Assembly: GCA_018894105.1 (NCBI GenBank)
Contig: CM032132.1
Location: 29,191,379 to 29,255,378, forward strand
From: Jacaranda mimosifolia
Lineage: Eukaryota; Streptophyta; Magnoliopsida; Lamiales; Bignoniaceae
Length of the DNA: 64,000 nucleotides
Direction: 5' to 3'
Position 1 is the stretch's first letter, and each line of letters opens with the position of its first letter. Made by a program: the position numbers and the translations under genes. The notes beneath the pieces were generated by a model, which did no database searches, was not told the origin of the DNA, and worked only from the letters and a program-made list of their open reading frames with translations. Positions 9,840-22,850 of this stretch are shown one piece after another.

Positions 9840-12540
9840 GAGATGCTGTTGGCGCATGAGATCTTCTTGTTTCCAAGTTGCTTTCTCTACGTTTATGTTG
9901 CGCCACAACACTTATACTTGTGGAATCCTCTGACTCCTAAGTTCTCAAAATTTTTGATCTAGGATACGTATCGATTGTTCTTCGTAAGTTAGATCACTTT
10001 GCAATTGCATATGCTCATTTGAAATGACATGAGAAGGATTAGGATAGTACTTCCGAAGTTGTGATACATGAAAAACGTCATGGATTCCTATCAAGCCTTG
10101 AGGCAGTACCAGATGGTACGCTACTGGTCTGATTCTTTCATAGATTTTGTAGGGACCAACATATCTTAGCCTAAGCTTTCTGCCCTTACCGATCCTTCGG
10201 ACACTTTTTCTCGGGGATACTTTGAGAAACACTCGGTCACCATCTTTGAACTCCAAATCCTTCATTCGCTTGTCCATTTTAATTGTCCGTATTTTCTCAA
10301 TAGTCTCCTGTATAATTTCTAGTCTTACAATTCCCAATAACTTATCACACTGTAGTCCTCAAGATCCTAATGCAACGGAGATCGACACTTTCTTCCATAC
10401 AATGCCTTATATGTAGCTATCTAGATAGAAGACTGGTAACTATTATTATAAGCAAATTCAATTAAAGGAACGTGTCGATCCCCACTCTCGTTGAAATCCA
10501 TGACACAGGCCCTTAGCATATCTTCTAATATTCGGATAACCCTCTCTAACTGACCATCCATTTAAGGATAGGCGGCAGAACTAAGCCACAACCTCGTTAC
10601 CAAATGTTCTTGTAGACCTTTCCAAAGTATTGAGGTAAACTTCGGATCTCGGTCTGTCACTATATTGTTTGGCACTCCATGCAGTCTGACTATTTCTTTG
10701 ATATAAAACTCTGCCAATTTTTCAACCCTCTACTGTGTTCTGACTGGTAAGAAATGAACGGACTTGGTTAATCAAACTACTATTACCTAGATGTTATCAT
10801 ATCCTCATCGGGCTATTGGCAAACCTATTATAAAGTCTATAGTAATTTGCTCTCATTTCCAATAAGGATTGGAAATGGTTGTAGCAACCCTGACGGTCGC
10901 TGGAGTTCTACTTTCAATAGCTGCCAGGTTAAACACTTCCACACATAATCTATGATATCTCTTTTCATCCTATTCCACCAGAATTATTTCTTCAAATCTC
11001 GATACATCTTTGTGCCTCTTGGATGTATCATATATCTTGACTTATGTGTCTCATTCAACAATTTCTCTTTCATTTCTACCATTTTTCAGAATAGGAGAGT
11101 ACCTTGGCTATTAGTGCTGAACTTAGACCCATCAGAATTTCCTACTTCTTCTTTTTGTCTCAAGATCCTATTATTGTTAACTTGGGCTCGCCGTATTTCA
11201 TCATACAACTTAGGTTGTACTTTAACTCCTGCAATCCAAACTTGCGGTTTCAATCTCGATAAACATCCATTCTTAGGTTTTCTGATGCTTCTATTCCCAG
11301 TAAGTGAGCCATCCTAGCCTTTTGGTTCAAAGCATCGGCCACTACATTTACCTTACCTGGATGGTAGGCGATAGAAAAGTCATAGTCCTCAAGAAATTCC
11401 ATCTCTTTGTGTTATCTCATGTTTAGATCCTTCTCCGAATATAGATACTTGAGGCTTTTGTGGTCCGTGAATACCTCGAATGTGGCTCCATAGAGATAGT
11501 ATCCCCATTTTGACAATGCAAAGATTACAGCAGCTAGCTCCAAATCATGAGTTGGGTAATTCTCTTTATGTGACTTAAGCTTTCTCAATGTATAGATGAT
11601 AACTCACCCCTTTTGCGTCAGTACACATCGAAGCTTTTCTTTAGAAGCGTTTGTGTATACAACAAAATCTTCTAATTTTCTAGAAGGGGCAAAATTGGAG
11701 CTGAAGTCAACATGTTCTTTAATTCTTAGAAACTTCTTTCACAATCTTTATTCCAGATCTTTCTGAGTCATTTTGGTCAACAGGCTAGCTATTTTATCAT
11801 GTTTTCTGGTCTCTTCTAGTTGACTGTTGCCTCTATCTTAGAGGGGACCTCTATCCCATTTTGGGGTATGATGAGTCCCAAAAATGCCACTTTCTCTATC
11901 CAGAATTCACACTTATTAAACTTCGCATACAATTTATGTTATCTTAAGGTTTTTAGAACCATGTGTAAGTGCTTGGTGTGCTCTTCTTTGGATTTCGAAT
12001 TCACCAAAATGCCATCAATAAATATGACACAAACTGATCTAAGTATGGTCTAAATATTCAATGCATCAGATTCGTAAATGCTGTTGGAGTGTTGGTCAGA
12101 CCAAATAGCATTATTACAAACTCAAAGTAGCTATATCTTGAATTAAATGCAGTCTTTGGATCATCTTCTTCTCTGATTTTCAGTTGGTAATACCCCTGTC
12201 TCAAATATAACTTTGAGAAGACTGTAGATCCTTGTAAAAGATCAAACAATTCTTCCACATGTGGTAGAGGGTATTTGTTCTTGATAGTAACTTCATTCAA
12301 TTCCCTGTAATCAATGTACATCCTTAGGGATCTATCCTTTTTCTTGACAAACAATACTGGAGCTCCCCAAGGAAAAGTGCTAGACATTATGAGCTTTTTC
12401 TCTAATAGTTCCAGAAGTTGGTCCTTCAATTCTTTTAGTTTTGCAAACGCCATCCGATAGGGAATTTTGGAAAGAGGCGTGGCTCCCAATAGAGTATGAA
12501 TAACAAATTCTATCTCTCTGTCAGGGGGTAAAGAGTTCAA
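9840..12540 (-). pseudogene. Gypsy pol relic (RT, RNase H, integrase, chromodomain), copy 1
   Basis: This relic encodes the replication and integration enzymes of the element. RT (12540 to about 11930) shows [25 protein letters not shown] and [10 protein letters not shown]. The YxDD-box equivalent, read after a one-base frameshift near 12015, is FIDGILVNS, so the second catalytic Asp is Gly. RNase H (about 11560-11330) keeps TDHKS and VADAL. Integrase covers about 11300-10400 in broken frames. The C-terminal GPY/F module (10337-9945) has YVGPYKI and VFHVSQLRKY. A chromodomain-like tail (about 9955-9840) reads V-LWRN-VEKATWKQEDLM but is separated by stops. Many stops and shifts mark it as dead. 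Confidence 0.88.
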
Positions 12541-12879
12541 CTCTTCAAGAAATACCTCTGGGTAATCAACAACTATTTCTATTTCTTCAAATTTGGTTGT
12601 GTCTCAAGTTTTATTGATAAGATACGCTAGGAATCCTTGCCCTCCTTCCCTCAGAATCTTTCTAGCCTCTAGCACAGATATAATCAGTATCGTGGAAGTA
12701 TCATCTGCAAAATGGCACGTTTGTATTAGTATCATATGCCTAATGTTTATACAACCAATCCATTTCAAGTATCAAATCATATTCTTGAATAGGCATTTGT
12801 ATGAGATTGGCTGGATATTCCTCATCCCCAATCATAACTGGGCAAGCCCGTAGTAAGGTGTCTGTTACAAACCCTATTC

Positions 12880-13750
12880 CTAAGGGTTCTGTACTTCTAT
12901 TTGATAAGCCATAGTTTTAGGTTGTATATTCAATTTACGAGAGAATACAGTAGATATAAAAGAATAGGAAGTACCAGGATCATATAAAGCATTACCATAA
13001 ATTCGAGAGATAGAAATCGCATCTTCAACCACTTCATTGGGGTCTGGTGCATCCTCTCCTATTAAGGCACAGGTACGAGAGCACACTTTTTGCTTCATAA
13101 TAGCTCTTACCACTTCTTTTCCTTTCCCTATAGGTGTTGGGTTTTCCTTTTTAGGGTAGTCTCTTAAAAAGTGTTGGTCACTACCGCAACCCATACACTT
13201 GCCCTACTTATTCTAGCATTCAGACTCCTCATGGCCAGATGCCCCACAGAATCCACATTACTTTGGTGCTACTCCCTGGGCCAAATTTGCACTCCCGCTA
13301 GCCTGGGGTGCTCATTGGGTAGTGCCTCCAATCTGTAGCCTTTGTTACTTTCTCCTGGTATTACTCTATCTACCAGGGTACATTCTACCTTTTCGGCTTT
13401 TGTCCTTAATCTTCTTGATCACCTGCAGTTCTGACTCTAACTGCAATGCCTTACTTATCGCTCAATTGAAACTCAATAATTCACAAAGGGCCAAACCTCA
13501 TCTGAGTTTTGGCCGTAGTCCATGTACAAATTGGCGGGTTTGTTGGCTTTCATCTTCCAGTATGTAGGGGGTATATTGAATTAATCGGCTAAAGCTAGCC
13601 TCGTACTAGCTGACAAATTGATGCCCCTATATTAGATCCATAAATTCTCTTTCTCTTTCTCTATCTGGTATTTCGTCAATGTGAACACCCTACCAATGCC
13701 CCGGCTTAGGGAAGGGGCGAACTCCCGAGGGTTCTGCCTTCGTGGCAATT
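12880..13750 (-). pseudogene. Gag C-terminal part, zinc knuckles and protease relic
   Basis: Part of the gag core is seen near 13690-13570 (EFMDLI, YEASFSRLIQYTP, with stops). Two CCHC-type knuckles follow: CGFCGASGHEESEC fits CX2CX4HX4C, while the second, CMGCGSDQHFLRDY, has lost its last Cys. The aspartic protease (about 13020-12880) has YDPGTSYSFIS, where the usual active-site D-S/T-G reads D-P-G. The N-terminal half of gag is missing compared with the second Tekay element, because the sequence runs straight from the upstream ORF into mid-gag. Confidence 0.8.
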
Positions 13751-13770
13751 CCAATGCCAACTCCGATAAT

Positions 13771-14193
13771 CTAATCTATGACATTGCCATAATGAGCTAT
13801 CATCATTCTAACCTCATTCATAACCATGTGGGTCATATCAACTGTCCTTCTATGATCGAACTCTAATGTCTGGAAAGTCTCCTCCATCTGTGCTCGTACA
13901 TGGATTCTCTCTACCTGAGCTTCTGCTATCTTTACTCGCTTACCCTCTTTTTCTATATCCTCCATCAGCTTATTTATGGTATAGCTTCTGGCACCCAGTA
14001 TTGATTTAAGATAACATGTCTCTACCCGTCTCTAGATGAGTGACTCATGCTCATCATAAAGCCTATCCTCAAGTCTCTGACATAACTTTAACAAAATTGA
14101 TTTCTCCTGTTCTAAGATCTCAATTCTTTCTTTCAAAGACTCCCTATTCTCTTCTTCCACATGCTCTTTCCCTTTCCTATGATTGCCAGACAT
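13771..14193 (-). pseudogene. Extra ORF upstream of gag (coiled-coil protein), copy in first Tekay element
   Basis: It starts at the ATG at 14193 (MSGNHRKGKEHVEEE), about 300 nt after the primer site. A charged heptad-like stretch (RIEILEQEKSILLKLCQRLE) predicts a coiled coil. After one in-frame stop come SILGARSY, LMEDIEKEGKRVKIAEAQVE and MIAHYGNVID. The same order is found in the second Tekay element (ORF1 at 50886-51654), so this is a conserved coding unit. The acidic tail is missing here. The function is unknown. It could be a gag N-terminal extension or a separate accessory protein. Confidence 0.65.
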
Positions 14194-14488
14194 CCTGCAA
14201 TATATAAGTCTATTTCATTAATGTCAAACTAATCAGATTCATCTTTAATTCCCTAAATCATATAGAAACTTTCCAATATGCACAAAATACTCCGAGTTCA
14301 ATCTCAATCTAGAGTTCAATGCTCGATTTTTAGAAGCGAAGATTACAATTTGGTCGGCCATCCCAGGTATAATCTCTTGCCTCCTAGTATCGATCACTAT
14401 ACCTAAAAGTTCATATCCTAACTAACCCAAATAGAAGGTTAGTTATAAGTCCTAATGATATTCAACGCCTAGGTCATCGATAAACCTA

Positions 14489-14501
14489 GGTTGTGATACC
14501 A
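14489..14501 (-). other. Primer-binding site, initiator-Met type
   Basis: On the minus strand TGGTATCACAACC lies four bases after the end of LTR2. It matches the common plant gypsy primer site TGGTATCAGAGCC except at two positions. Confidence 0.8.
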
Positions 14502-14505
14502 CATT

Positions 14506-14711
14506 TGCGGCACCCTACTCAGGACAACCCCTAACCTGAGATGTCACCAATTTAGACTTAAATCATACATACAGCATAACCGTTAGGCCTATAAAATTTC
14601 AACAAGACTCATAGATAACAGCATACTTCAAATTTAAAGCAACACTACTAAAGTATCACAAAAATAACATTAAGTAAAAGTCCTCTAAATATGATATCTA
14701 GGGGTGTTACA
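14506..14711 (-). repeat. LTR2, internally deleted to 206 bp
   Basis: The first 159 bp match the start of LTR1 (TGCGGCACCC to AAAGTATCAC), and the last 47 bp match its end (AAAATAACATT to GGGGTGTTACA). About 2.57 kb is missing between them. The junction falls at a CACAAAAATAA-like sequence, so end joining at short homology is likely. It serves as one LTR for both internal copies. Confidence 0.85.
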
Positions 14712-15730
14712 AACCTCCGTCTGTCACTATACTATTTGAGACTCCATGCAGTCTGACTATCTCTTTGATATACAACTCTGTCAGTTTTCAACCCTGTTCT
14801 CTATTTTGACTGGTAGGAAATAAGCGGACTTGGTTAATCAGTCTACTATTACCCAGATGCTGTTATATCCTCCTCGAGCTATTGGCGGACCTATTATAAA
14901 GTTCGTAGTAACCTGCTTCCATTTCCAATTAGGGATTAGACTTGGTTGTAGCAACCCTGACGGTCGCTGGTGTTCTTCTTTCACTAGCTGCCGGGTTAAA
15001 CACTTCCACACATAGCCTGCTATATCTCTTTTCATCCCGTTCCACCAGAAATGTTTCTTCAAATCCTAGTACATCTTTGTGCCTCCCGGATGTATCGTAT
15101 ATCTTGACTTGTGTGCCTCATTTAGTAGTTTCTCTTTCATTTCTTCCCACACACATATTCTTTTTCAGAGTAGGAGAATACCTTAGTTATCAGTGCTGAA
15201 CTTAGAACCATCAGAATTCCCTCTTGCTTCTTTTTGTCTCAAGATCTTATTATCATTAACTTAGGCTCTCCATATTTCATCATACAACTCAGGTTGTATA
15301 TTGACTCCTAAAATCCAAACTCGTAGTTTCAATCTTGATATAGCATCCATTCTTAAGTTTTTTGATGCTTCTATTCCCAGTAAGTGAGCCATCCCAGCCT
15401 TTCGGCTCAAAGCACCGGCCACTAAATTTGCCTTTTCTGGATGGTAAGTGATATAAAAGTTATAATTCTCAAGAAATTCCATCCATCTGTGTTGTCTCAT
15501 GTTTAGATCCTTCTGCGAATACAGATAATTGAGGCTTTTGTGGCCCGTGAGTACCTCGAATGTGGCTTTATAGAGATAATGTCTCCATTTTGACAATGCA
15601 AAGATTACAACAACTAGTTCCAAATCATGAGTTGGGTAACTCAGCTCATTGGATTTAAAGTTTTTGGATAAATAGGCAATAACTTGTCCCTTTTGCATCA
15701 GTACACATTCGAGCCCTTCTTTAGGCGATT
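14712..15730 (-). pseudogene. Partial pol copy 2 (integrase N-half and RNase H)
   Basis: This second, independently diverged copy corresponds to about 10647-11640. After the purine-tract remnant (AACCTCC) the sequence jumps directly into integrase, so about 0.86 kb of 3' pol is deleted. Integrase (15062-14838) has the zinc-region FWWNGMKRDIAGYV, and TTNF where TMDF is usual (Asp to Asn). RNase H (15698-15380) has YPTHDLEL, but TGHKS and VAGALSRK replace TDHKS and VADALSRK, so two Asp residues are Gly. It breaks off at 15730 against duplicated flank DNA. Confidence 0.85.
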
Positions 15731-15953
15731 ATGGCCAGCCTTTACAAATAATTAACAACAAATTAGGAAAAAGCATTATATTTTCTATCTATATCTATCT
15801 GTGCTTTTATACTACCTATAAAAATATGAATGGGTAGTGTTCTCAACCATTTTATGTGATGGCGAAAATATCCCTATTTAATAAAATTATCATATTCAAC
15901 ACAGGGTTTAATGGTAATCACAACTAAATTATATTCATTTTTAGTTTGACTCG
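15731..15953. repeat. Duplicated left flank (A') inside the composite element
   Basis: A near copy of 6788-7011, ending in ACTCG (15949-15953) just before LTR3. The left junction is abrupt, from RNase H sequence into ATGGCCA. Confidence 0.85.
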
Positions 15954-18768
15954 TATAGCACCCCACTCAAGATAACCCCTAAGCGAAGATGCTACCAATT
16001 CAAACTTAAATCATATGTACAACATAATCGTTAGGCCCATAAAATTTCAACATGACTCATAGATAAAAACATACTTCAAACTTAAAGTAACACTAACAGA
16101 GTATCATATTGCATGCCAAATATTCCAACATCATTCAATATTCTCAATTCTAAGCCATGATTACGTACAAGCCCAAAGCGTCAACTCATGAAACATAATA
16201 TATACTTGCCATAGATCTTAGATTCAAACTTGACATATCACAACATCTCTAAGTCAAAGCTTAACTAGTAGGTGAACCTATATGTACATATATTCACCAA
16301 CACTATTACAAAATAGTCGCATCGGCCAAATCATGAGCCTTCATTCCACTTTCATACTTGTGTAGAAAGGAAATAAAAGAGTAACAACAGGTTAAGTCCT
16401 AAGGACTTAATGAGTGATAATTCAATAAACAGCCAGAAGGGACATGTTGAAGAAATAATATTTCAACAGATTATTAACCAACGGGATATTTCAATCAAAA
16501 CATGAATATATCAGGACATAAACATTATCAGATTCAACAAATGGAAATCTCTCAATTCTTATTGTTCCATGACCAGAGTATAAACAGAATCAAACAAACC
16601 CTAGTATAATATGTGATTTAAACAAACGTAAAGCATAGCATGCATATCCGATTCTCTTTATTCCTCCCATACAGAGTATGAATCCAAGCATGACATCTCA
16701 ATACATAACAGATGCCCAAGCATACCGCTCAACACATCACTGATACCTAAGCATACCGCTCAGCGTATCACAAACACCCAAGCATATCGCTCTACGTGTC
16801 CCAGTTATCCAAGCATTCTGCTGGGATTAACACTCGGCCTATACAGAAATTTTTCCCATACATGTATAAATGTCATTACAATCAATAACAAATTTGCCAA
16901 TAAGATTAAAAAATTATATACATAACAATTCAAATGAGTTGGCAAGGTCAACCGAATTGTATACAGAGCGATTCAAATAAGCCGACAAGGCTAACAATCA
17001 TTATACAGAACGAACTCAAATAGAAAATCTAACACGAATCAGTCGATGAAACCAGATATTACTGAGATAAACAGAAAGCCGACAAGGATGTGGATTACGC
17101 AGAACAATAACAGATCAAAGAAATTAGAGCTCTAGGCACCAGAAGGAACATGTTCAAGTATAACAGGTGAGATCAAGAAAATTCAGTTAATCAAGGAAAA
17201 ATGATCCAGGAATTCAATAATCACGAGAATCGAAGAATCAAAGACAATTAGTTCCTAGAAAAATATAGGTTTTGCCCTCACCTCAATAGCCACCGAAATG
17301 CTATCACGGTCTATGGATTTACAGGACCTAGCTCCTCGTCACCTAACCAAAAGAATGGATTTACTATCAAAATCTTTCTTTTGACCCTTATAACAGTAAT
17401 TAAACGAGTAACATTCTACTATCAGTCGTTATACACTTAATACTATATTTTAGGGCTCTATTTTGATCTTATCGAGAGGTGACATGTTAATTATGTCGTT
17501 AATACCATAATATTAATGAGCATCACTTTTACTTCGATAAAATCATATTCCTATTTATAATTACCCTAACAATGTTACACAAAATCGATTATAATAGTCT
17601 AACTATCATTAATAATCCAATTTTGTCACTTAGGTCCCCAAAATAATAAAATTAGGGTCTTAATAATCTAATTAACTTAACTAACCAAGATTATCATTTA
17701 ATATTATGAATCCGGGACAACTAAGCTCATATAATTATACATGCAGGTCTCAATTCTTGGTCCCATATCATATCTTCCATATCATTTCATATCATAATAC
17801 AAAAGTTGTAAAAGTAAAATATAGTACGAGAGATTTAATCCCGATTCCAACTTTTTACCCAAAATCTTATTATCGAAGCTTAATCTCTGCAATCCAACAC
17901 TACCAATGCGTTCACCGCGACGAGGAGAGAAAATTATCTCTGAACCGCCGCCCATGAGCCGCTGTCCTCCGCCGCTAGAGTTGGTCACCACCACCACTAT
18001 CCGATGTATCTCAACACCACAAGTCCAATTTCCAAATCAATTTTAAGCTTCGCTGCTGAGAGAATTGCCAATTGAAGCTTCAAAGGTGCAGTGCCATCAC
18101 CTCCGCCACATAGTTTTTCTTTAATTCTGCCATCATCGGAGGTCCAAACCTAGAACCAGCTATGCCAAATTGTTCCTTGAGCTTTACCTTTCAAGAAATA
18201 CAATCTAAACCTAAGCTTCGATTGCCGCTCCGCCGTATTCCACTCGCCGTCATGACTCAATTTTGGGTCTCAATTTTTCAGTGGCCCATCGATTAGAACA
18301 GTTTACATGTGGTATCAATGGGTTCCTAAGGAGGAAAGGAAGACATTAGTTTGTTTAGTTTTCTTTTTCGGGCTATCGCTAGTGATGATTGCCAGAGAAG
18401 AAGAGAGTGGTGTGCGGGAGGAAAATGAAGAATTTGGGAAGGGGGGTGGCAAAATTGCTATGTAAAGAATAATTTTTGGAAATCCTAACTTGACCCCCAA
18501 TATTTATTCTAACTTTCAATTAAACCCCCATGAGTTGCAATTGCATTCCAATCAACCCCACAACTTGTTAGTGCCTCAAATTCTCCCACTTGACCTAAAA
18601 TAATTCTATGTTGACCCATAAAACTTTTAAATGATGATATAATTAAGTCTTCCTTATTTACAAAATGACCCCCAAAGTTTTTTAAAAAAAATTGAATCAA
18701 AATTTGATAAAATTCACAAAAATAACATTAAGTAAACTTCTCCAAATATTATTTGTAGGGGTGTTACA
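15954..18768 (-). repeat. LTR3, full length, 2815 bp
   Basis: It is collinear with LTR1 from TATAGCACCCCACTC to GGGGTGTTACA and has ACTCG on both sides (15949-15953 and 18769-18773). With its own flank copy on the left it looks exactly like a solo LTR at the original target site. Confidence 0.9.
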
Positions 18769-18773
18769 ACTCG

Positions 18774-21505
18774 TTAAAATTAGCTAAATCAAGTCTTGCA
18801 ACTTACCAATTGTACTTTTAAACAAATTCAATTATATTTATTTAATTTATTTCAAATCAAATGTGTTTTTAATTTGACTTAAAGAATAATAATTATATTA
18901 AATTAATTAAGTCAAAATTTTCTACTTAAAAACCTATTATATGCATTGAAATTTATCCTTTATGTACTTATTTAATTGAACTCATAGAAAATAACAACAA
19001 ATTAATATTAATTAATTAAAGTATACCTTTATCTAATGAGACTATAACTATCACATTCAGTATGAATGGTTTAATAATAAATTACAACCAAATTAAAGTT
19101 GTTGTAATTGAACTTATAGAAAATAATAACTACATTGAAATTAGTTTAGAAAAGCTCAATTGATGAAAAATGTTTTTAAATCATAAACATTGCATAGATA
19201 CGTTTTTTGGGTTCTCCTTCAAAATAAAAAGAGAAAAATATTTTTATTTATATGTTCAATCCAAATGTAATAACAAATATGATAATAAAAAACACATTAA
19301 GTCTTATAATCATATGAATAAGAAAAAAAAATTAATTGATGAGGAAAAAAGAATGTATTTCATATATGTATTTGTAACAAATAAGGATTCTTCCTGAAAT
19401 ATGAAGAAAAAAAATGTATACATAGAAAAAGTTTCAAATTTAAGTGTAATAGTATATTTAATATGATAATGAAAAAACATAAATAAAATAAATTCTTATT
19501 CAATTTTTTTGTAATTTATTTATATATTTATATATTAACGAAACATATTTTGGTCAATTCTTATATATGATGAGGTCAACATTTTTTTCATTTTGAAAAT
19601 TAATAGTAAAAAATGCTTTCATATTATGTCAAAAATCTAAAAAAAAAAAATTAATAATCCTATTTATTTAAGTCAGGAGACAAATAGTAGGAAAGAAAGT
19701 AAAAATATAGTTGATAGCACTACTAGAAGCTATGTGAAAATAACAGATAAAATTTTATTTCTTCAAATAATCTTTTTAAATGAAATACTTTTGGTTATAA
19801 TAATGATGTGATATTATTGTCTTTCAATAATTATTTTGAAAAGAAAATAGGATAGAAATATATATACAATTTATATATTTCAAATAACTTTGTGAATGAT
19901 TAAATAAAATTTGTTATTTGGGGCGTACTGGAGGATGAGGAAAATCTTGTCAAGGTGAAGTTTAGCATGACTTAGCTAATTATATGGCAAAATAAGCATA
20001 GAGCACTTCCAACAAAATTTTTAGGTCATTTAAAGAGTGCAGAGCTTTGCCAAAAATTTTAAGGAATCTCGAAGTACCACCCTCTATGATAAACTCTAAT
20101 TTATGCTCGAACACATTGTCAAGCAACCAAACACCTCCTTGGGTTCTCGAGTGCGTTGAGCACGTCTCTTAGCACCTAATCTTGTTGCCAGATATTTGAC
20201 CAAGCAAACGTTGTCTCCTTGCACCTAGTAAGCACCACATTCGTGTTGAATCTAAGGACTCCAATCCTGACTCAGTTGTAGACTCTAACTTAACAAAGGA
20301 ATGACTTCAGAAAATTAAACAAAAGTAGCAAAGCTGCCAACATCAAATAAAAATTCTTAAACTTAGAACGTCCTCGTGAACATAAATGAACTCAGCTTTA
20401 TTATGAATGCCCACTGTAGAGACGCTTGCTTTGTAAGTTCCTGAGGCAAATGATAACAAGTTATCTTCAAAATTTATGCTTTCTTTGAAGACAACTTCAC
20501 AAGTTTCAAAAAACATTTAAGTGCTTTGGAGAAGACAAAACTCCGCGAGCTATCCTAAAGGACCTTCTAGGTGAACACGATGCCAGACATGCTTTGACTC
20601 TATTGCGACATGTAAGTCCATATACTTATGTTTGACACTGGCTTAATCACTATAAGATTGTAAGTCCTCGAAATTAGTGTGATTTTGAGTCTTTTGGAGA
20701 AAATTGTCCCCCTACAAGCCTTGAAAAATAACCTTTAACACCTAAGGCTCGGTAGGCTCCTTAAGGTGTATGATAAATGAAACACTATCTAAGAGAAGCG
20801 ATAGTCGTTGCTAAAATCATGACCCCTTCTAACGATCTCAAAAGATCTTCCAATATGAAGCCTCTAAGCAAAACGTTTCTAAGTCCTTTATGGAGCACAA
20901 ACTTTTGGTAGAACCCCATAACTCTGAGAAAATCCGGCCAACCCCCCATAAAAGCAAACAAGATCGCCACTATAGGCATCTAGTGTGGATGCCCAGCACA
21001 TGCGTCCAACTCAAGGTCACCTTGTTGGCCCCCCTGAGACTGCCAACGACCCCCCAACAGTGAGATTGCCGCAACTACTACTCTCTCTCTCTGCGTCTGA
21101 CTCAACTTTGATACAATCTAACTTGGGTCCTACTCCCTAACTCCCCACTCTTTATAGTCACGATTGAAATTCTCCAAGTCCTTATATGACTACAACTTCA
21201 AACTCTCCTAAATCTTCAGACATTCAATGCCTGAAATCTATCTAAGTTCATGAGTGAACACGACCAAAAATGTTGTAAAGTTTTTAAACGAATGCAATTA
21301 TACACTTAATTTAATTTAGTTGGTGAAAATTAATCAAACTAAAAATCTTATTTTTATGAACTAAAGTAAACATTACATTAGGCTTTATGTTATAATTTCA
21401 ATATGAAAATAAAAATTTTCAAAGTAAAATATAGGAGCACAATTATGTGGATTACTAAGACTACAAGGGAATTTAGTAAAAGAAAAAGGCCCAATGGACT
21501 AAATC
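18774..21505. other. Intergenic DNA, no gene recognised
   Basis: 18774-19920 is AT-rich with no coding signal. 19920-21280 is less AT-rich and has the look of an old LTR or untranslated retroelement sequence, including GATCGCCACTATAGGCATC near 20983. Neither a second LTR copy nor a domain could be found. The short frames here do not resemble proteins. Confidence 0.5.
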
Positions 21506-21970
21506 CACAACAAAAAATTCATCATTTTTGACAGACTCCAACAGTTGAGGAAATGAAAATTTTCCAACGAGTCTCTGATAGAAATTTCGTGTTGGAAAAA
21601 CCCTCGTAGCAAATAATTCTTCGTCCCTTTTCCGATTGAAATTGTCCATCGGAACATTTTTCGATAAAATTTTGTTGATTTTGTGATGGAAATTTAATAA
21701 TGTGAAACAACAAAATTTTCATTGATTTTTCAATGGTGTGAGTTTTGTCAGAAATTTTTTCGATAGCCTATTGTCAGATTTTCGATGGAATTTTTGTTTT
21801 TATTTATTTTTTATTATATTTTGACGGAGTATAGATGTATTTTCGTTGGATAGTTATCAAAATTATTATATATTTATAATTATTTCCATAGGAAGGTCCT
21901 TGGATTTTTGTCGAAAATTTAGTTTTTTTAAATAATTTGTATAAATTTTATTTAATTACACCTATAACCT

Positions 21971-22850
21971 TGTAACAACAAATTTCTTGTCTGCAAAAAT
22001 TAAAATTACAAAACAAGAAAAATTGTACAAATAAATTGAAATTAAAATCAATCAATCAATTGTGGATTCAATCTCTAATCTAATACTCTGATTCTTCCCT
22101 TCCAAATATAATCTTCAATTTAATGAGCTCTGTGAAAAATGCCTTAAATGCTATGGGTCTCCTTAAATTTGATTTGAATAAAAATAACGCCAATTCGAGG
22201 GCTTCACACCTTAATCTCGAATCAAATGCCATAAATATATGAGTTCCTCAAAGAATGCCTAGAACGTCGTGGATCTCCTTGAATAAAAATAATGCCAATT
22301 TGAGAGCTTCGCATTTAATCTAGAATCAAACGCCAAAAATATATGAGTTCCGTGAAAAATGCCTTGAACGTCGTGGATCTCCTTGAATTTACTTGAGAGA
22401 ATTGCTAGACTTCTGCAAAGTTTCTCTCGTCTGCCGGAATTTGTGTGTTGTCAAATGAGCTGGGATGACCCCTTTATATAGGCACTTGATGGAAGACTTA
22501 CAGATTGACTTGAACTCCTTCAATGATTATCTCTTTGATAAGATAATATCAAATTTCAAGAGATAATACTAGATATATTTGATTTGATAATATCAAACAG
22601 CAAAAGATAATATCAATATCAAATGTCTTTGATTTGATTAGTTCATATTGCAGGCACTCCATCTTTGACACGTGTTAATGCTTGATTTGAATATAAAATA
22701 AATACTAAATTATTAATTAAATTAACTATTTATCTTTTGAAATTAAATTTAATCTATCCCAAAATTTAAATAGAAAATTTTAAATTAATATTTAATGTAT
22801 TATTTTACATGTGTCACTTTTCAATTGCTCAAAAATGTAATATGTTAACA
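21971..22850 (-). repeat. 3' LTR of the Tat element, 880 bp
   Basis: It is about 103 bp longer than its partner, because a segment of about 105 bp is tandemly duplicated within about 22135-22345 (AATAAAAATAA-GCCAATT and AGAATGCC...GAACGTCGTGGATCTCC occur twice). The ends are TG...CA. Confidence 0.93.

Larger units (their letters stand above)
7012..18768 (-). mobile_element. Composite Ty3/gypsy Tekay-type element, minus strand
   Basis: In plus-strand order the parts are LTR1 (7012-9780), internal copy 1 (9781-14505), deleted LTR2 (14506-14711), partial internal copy 2 (14712-15730), duplicated left flank (15731-15953) and LTR3 (15954-18768). The outer ends are flanked by ACTCG (7007-7011 and 18769-18773), a perfect 5-bp target duplication. 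Pol order gag-PR-RT-RH-IN with a C-terminal chromodomain-like tail, plus an initiator-Met-type primer site, indicate a chromovirus of the Tekay/Del type. All frames are broken. A tandem arrangement followed by recombination with a solo-LTR allele would explain the layout. Confidence 0.88.

Noticed and set aside
20785..20979. 64-codon hydrophobic frame
   Set aside because: There is no start context, homology or neighbouring coding signal. It is probably chance in non-coding repeat DNA.
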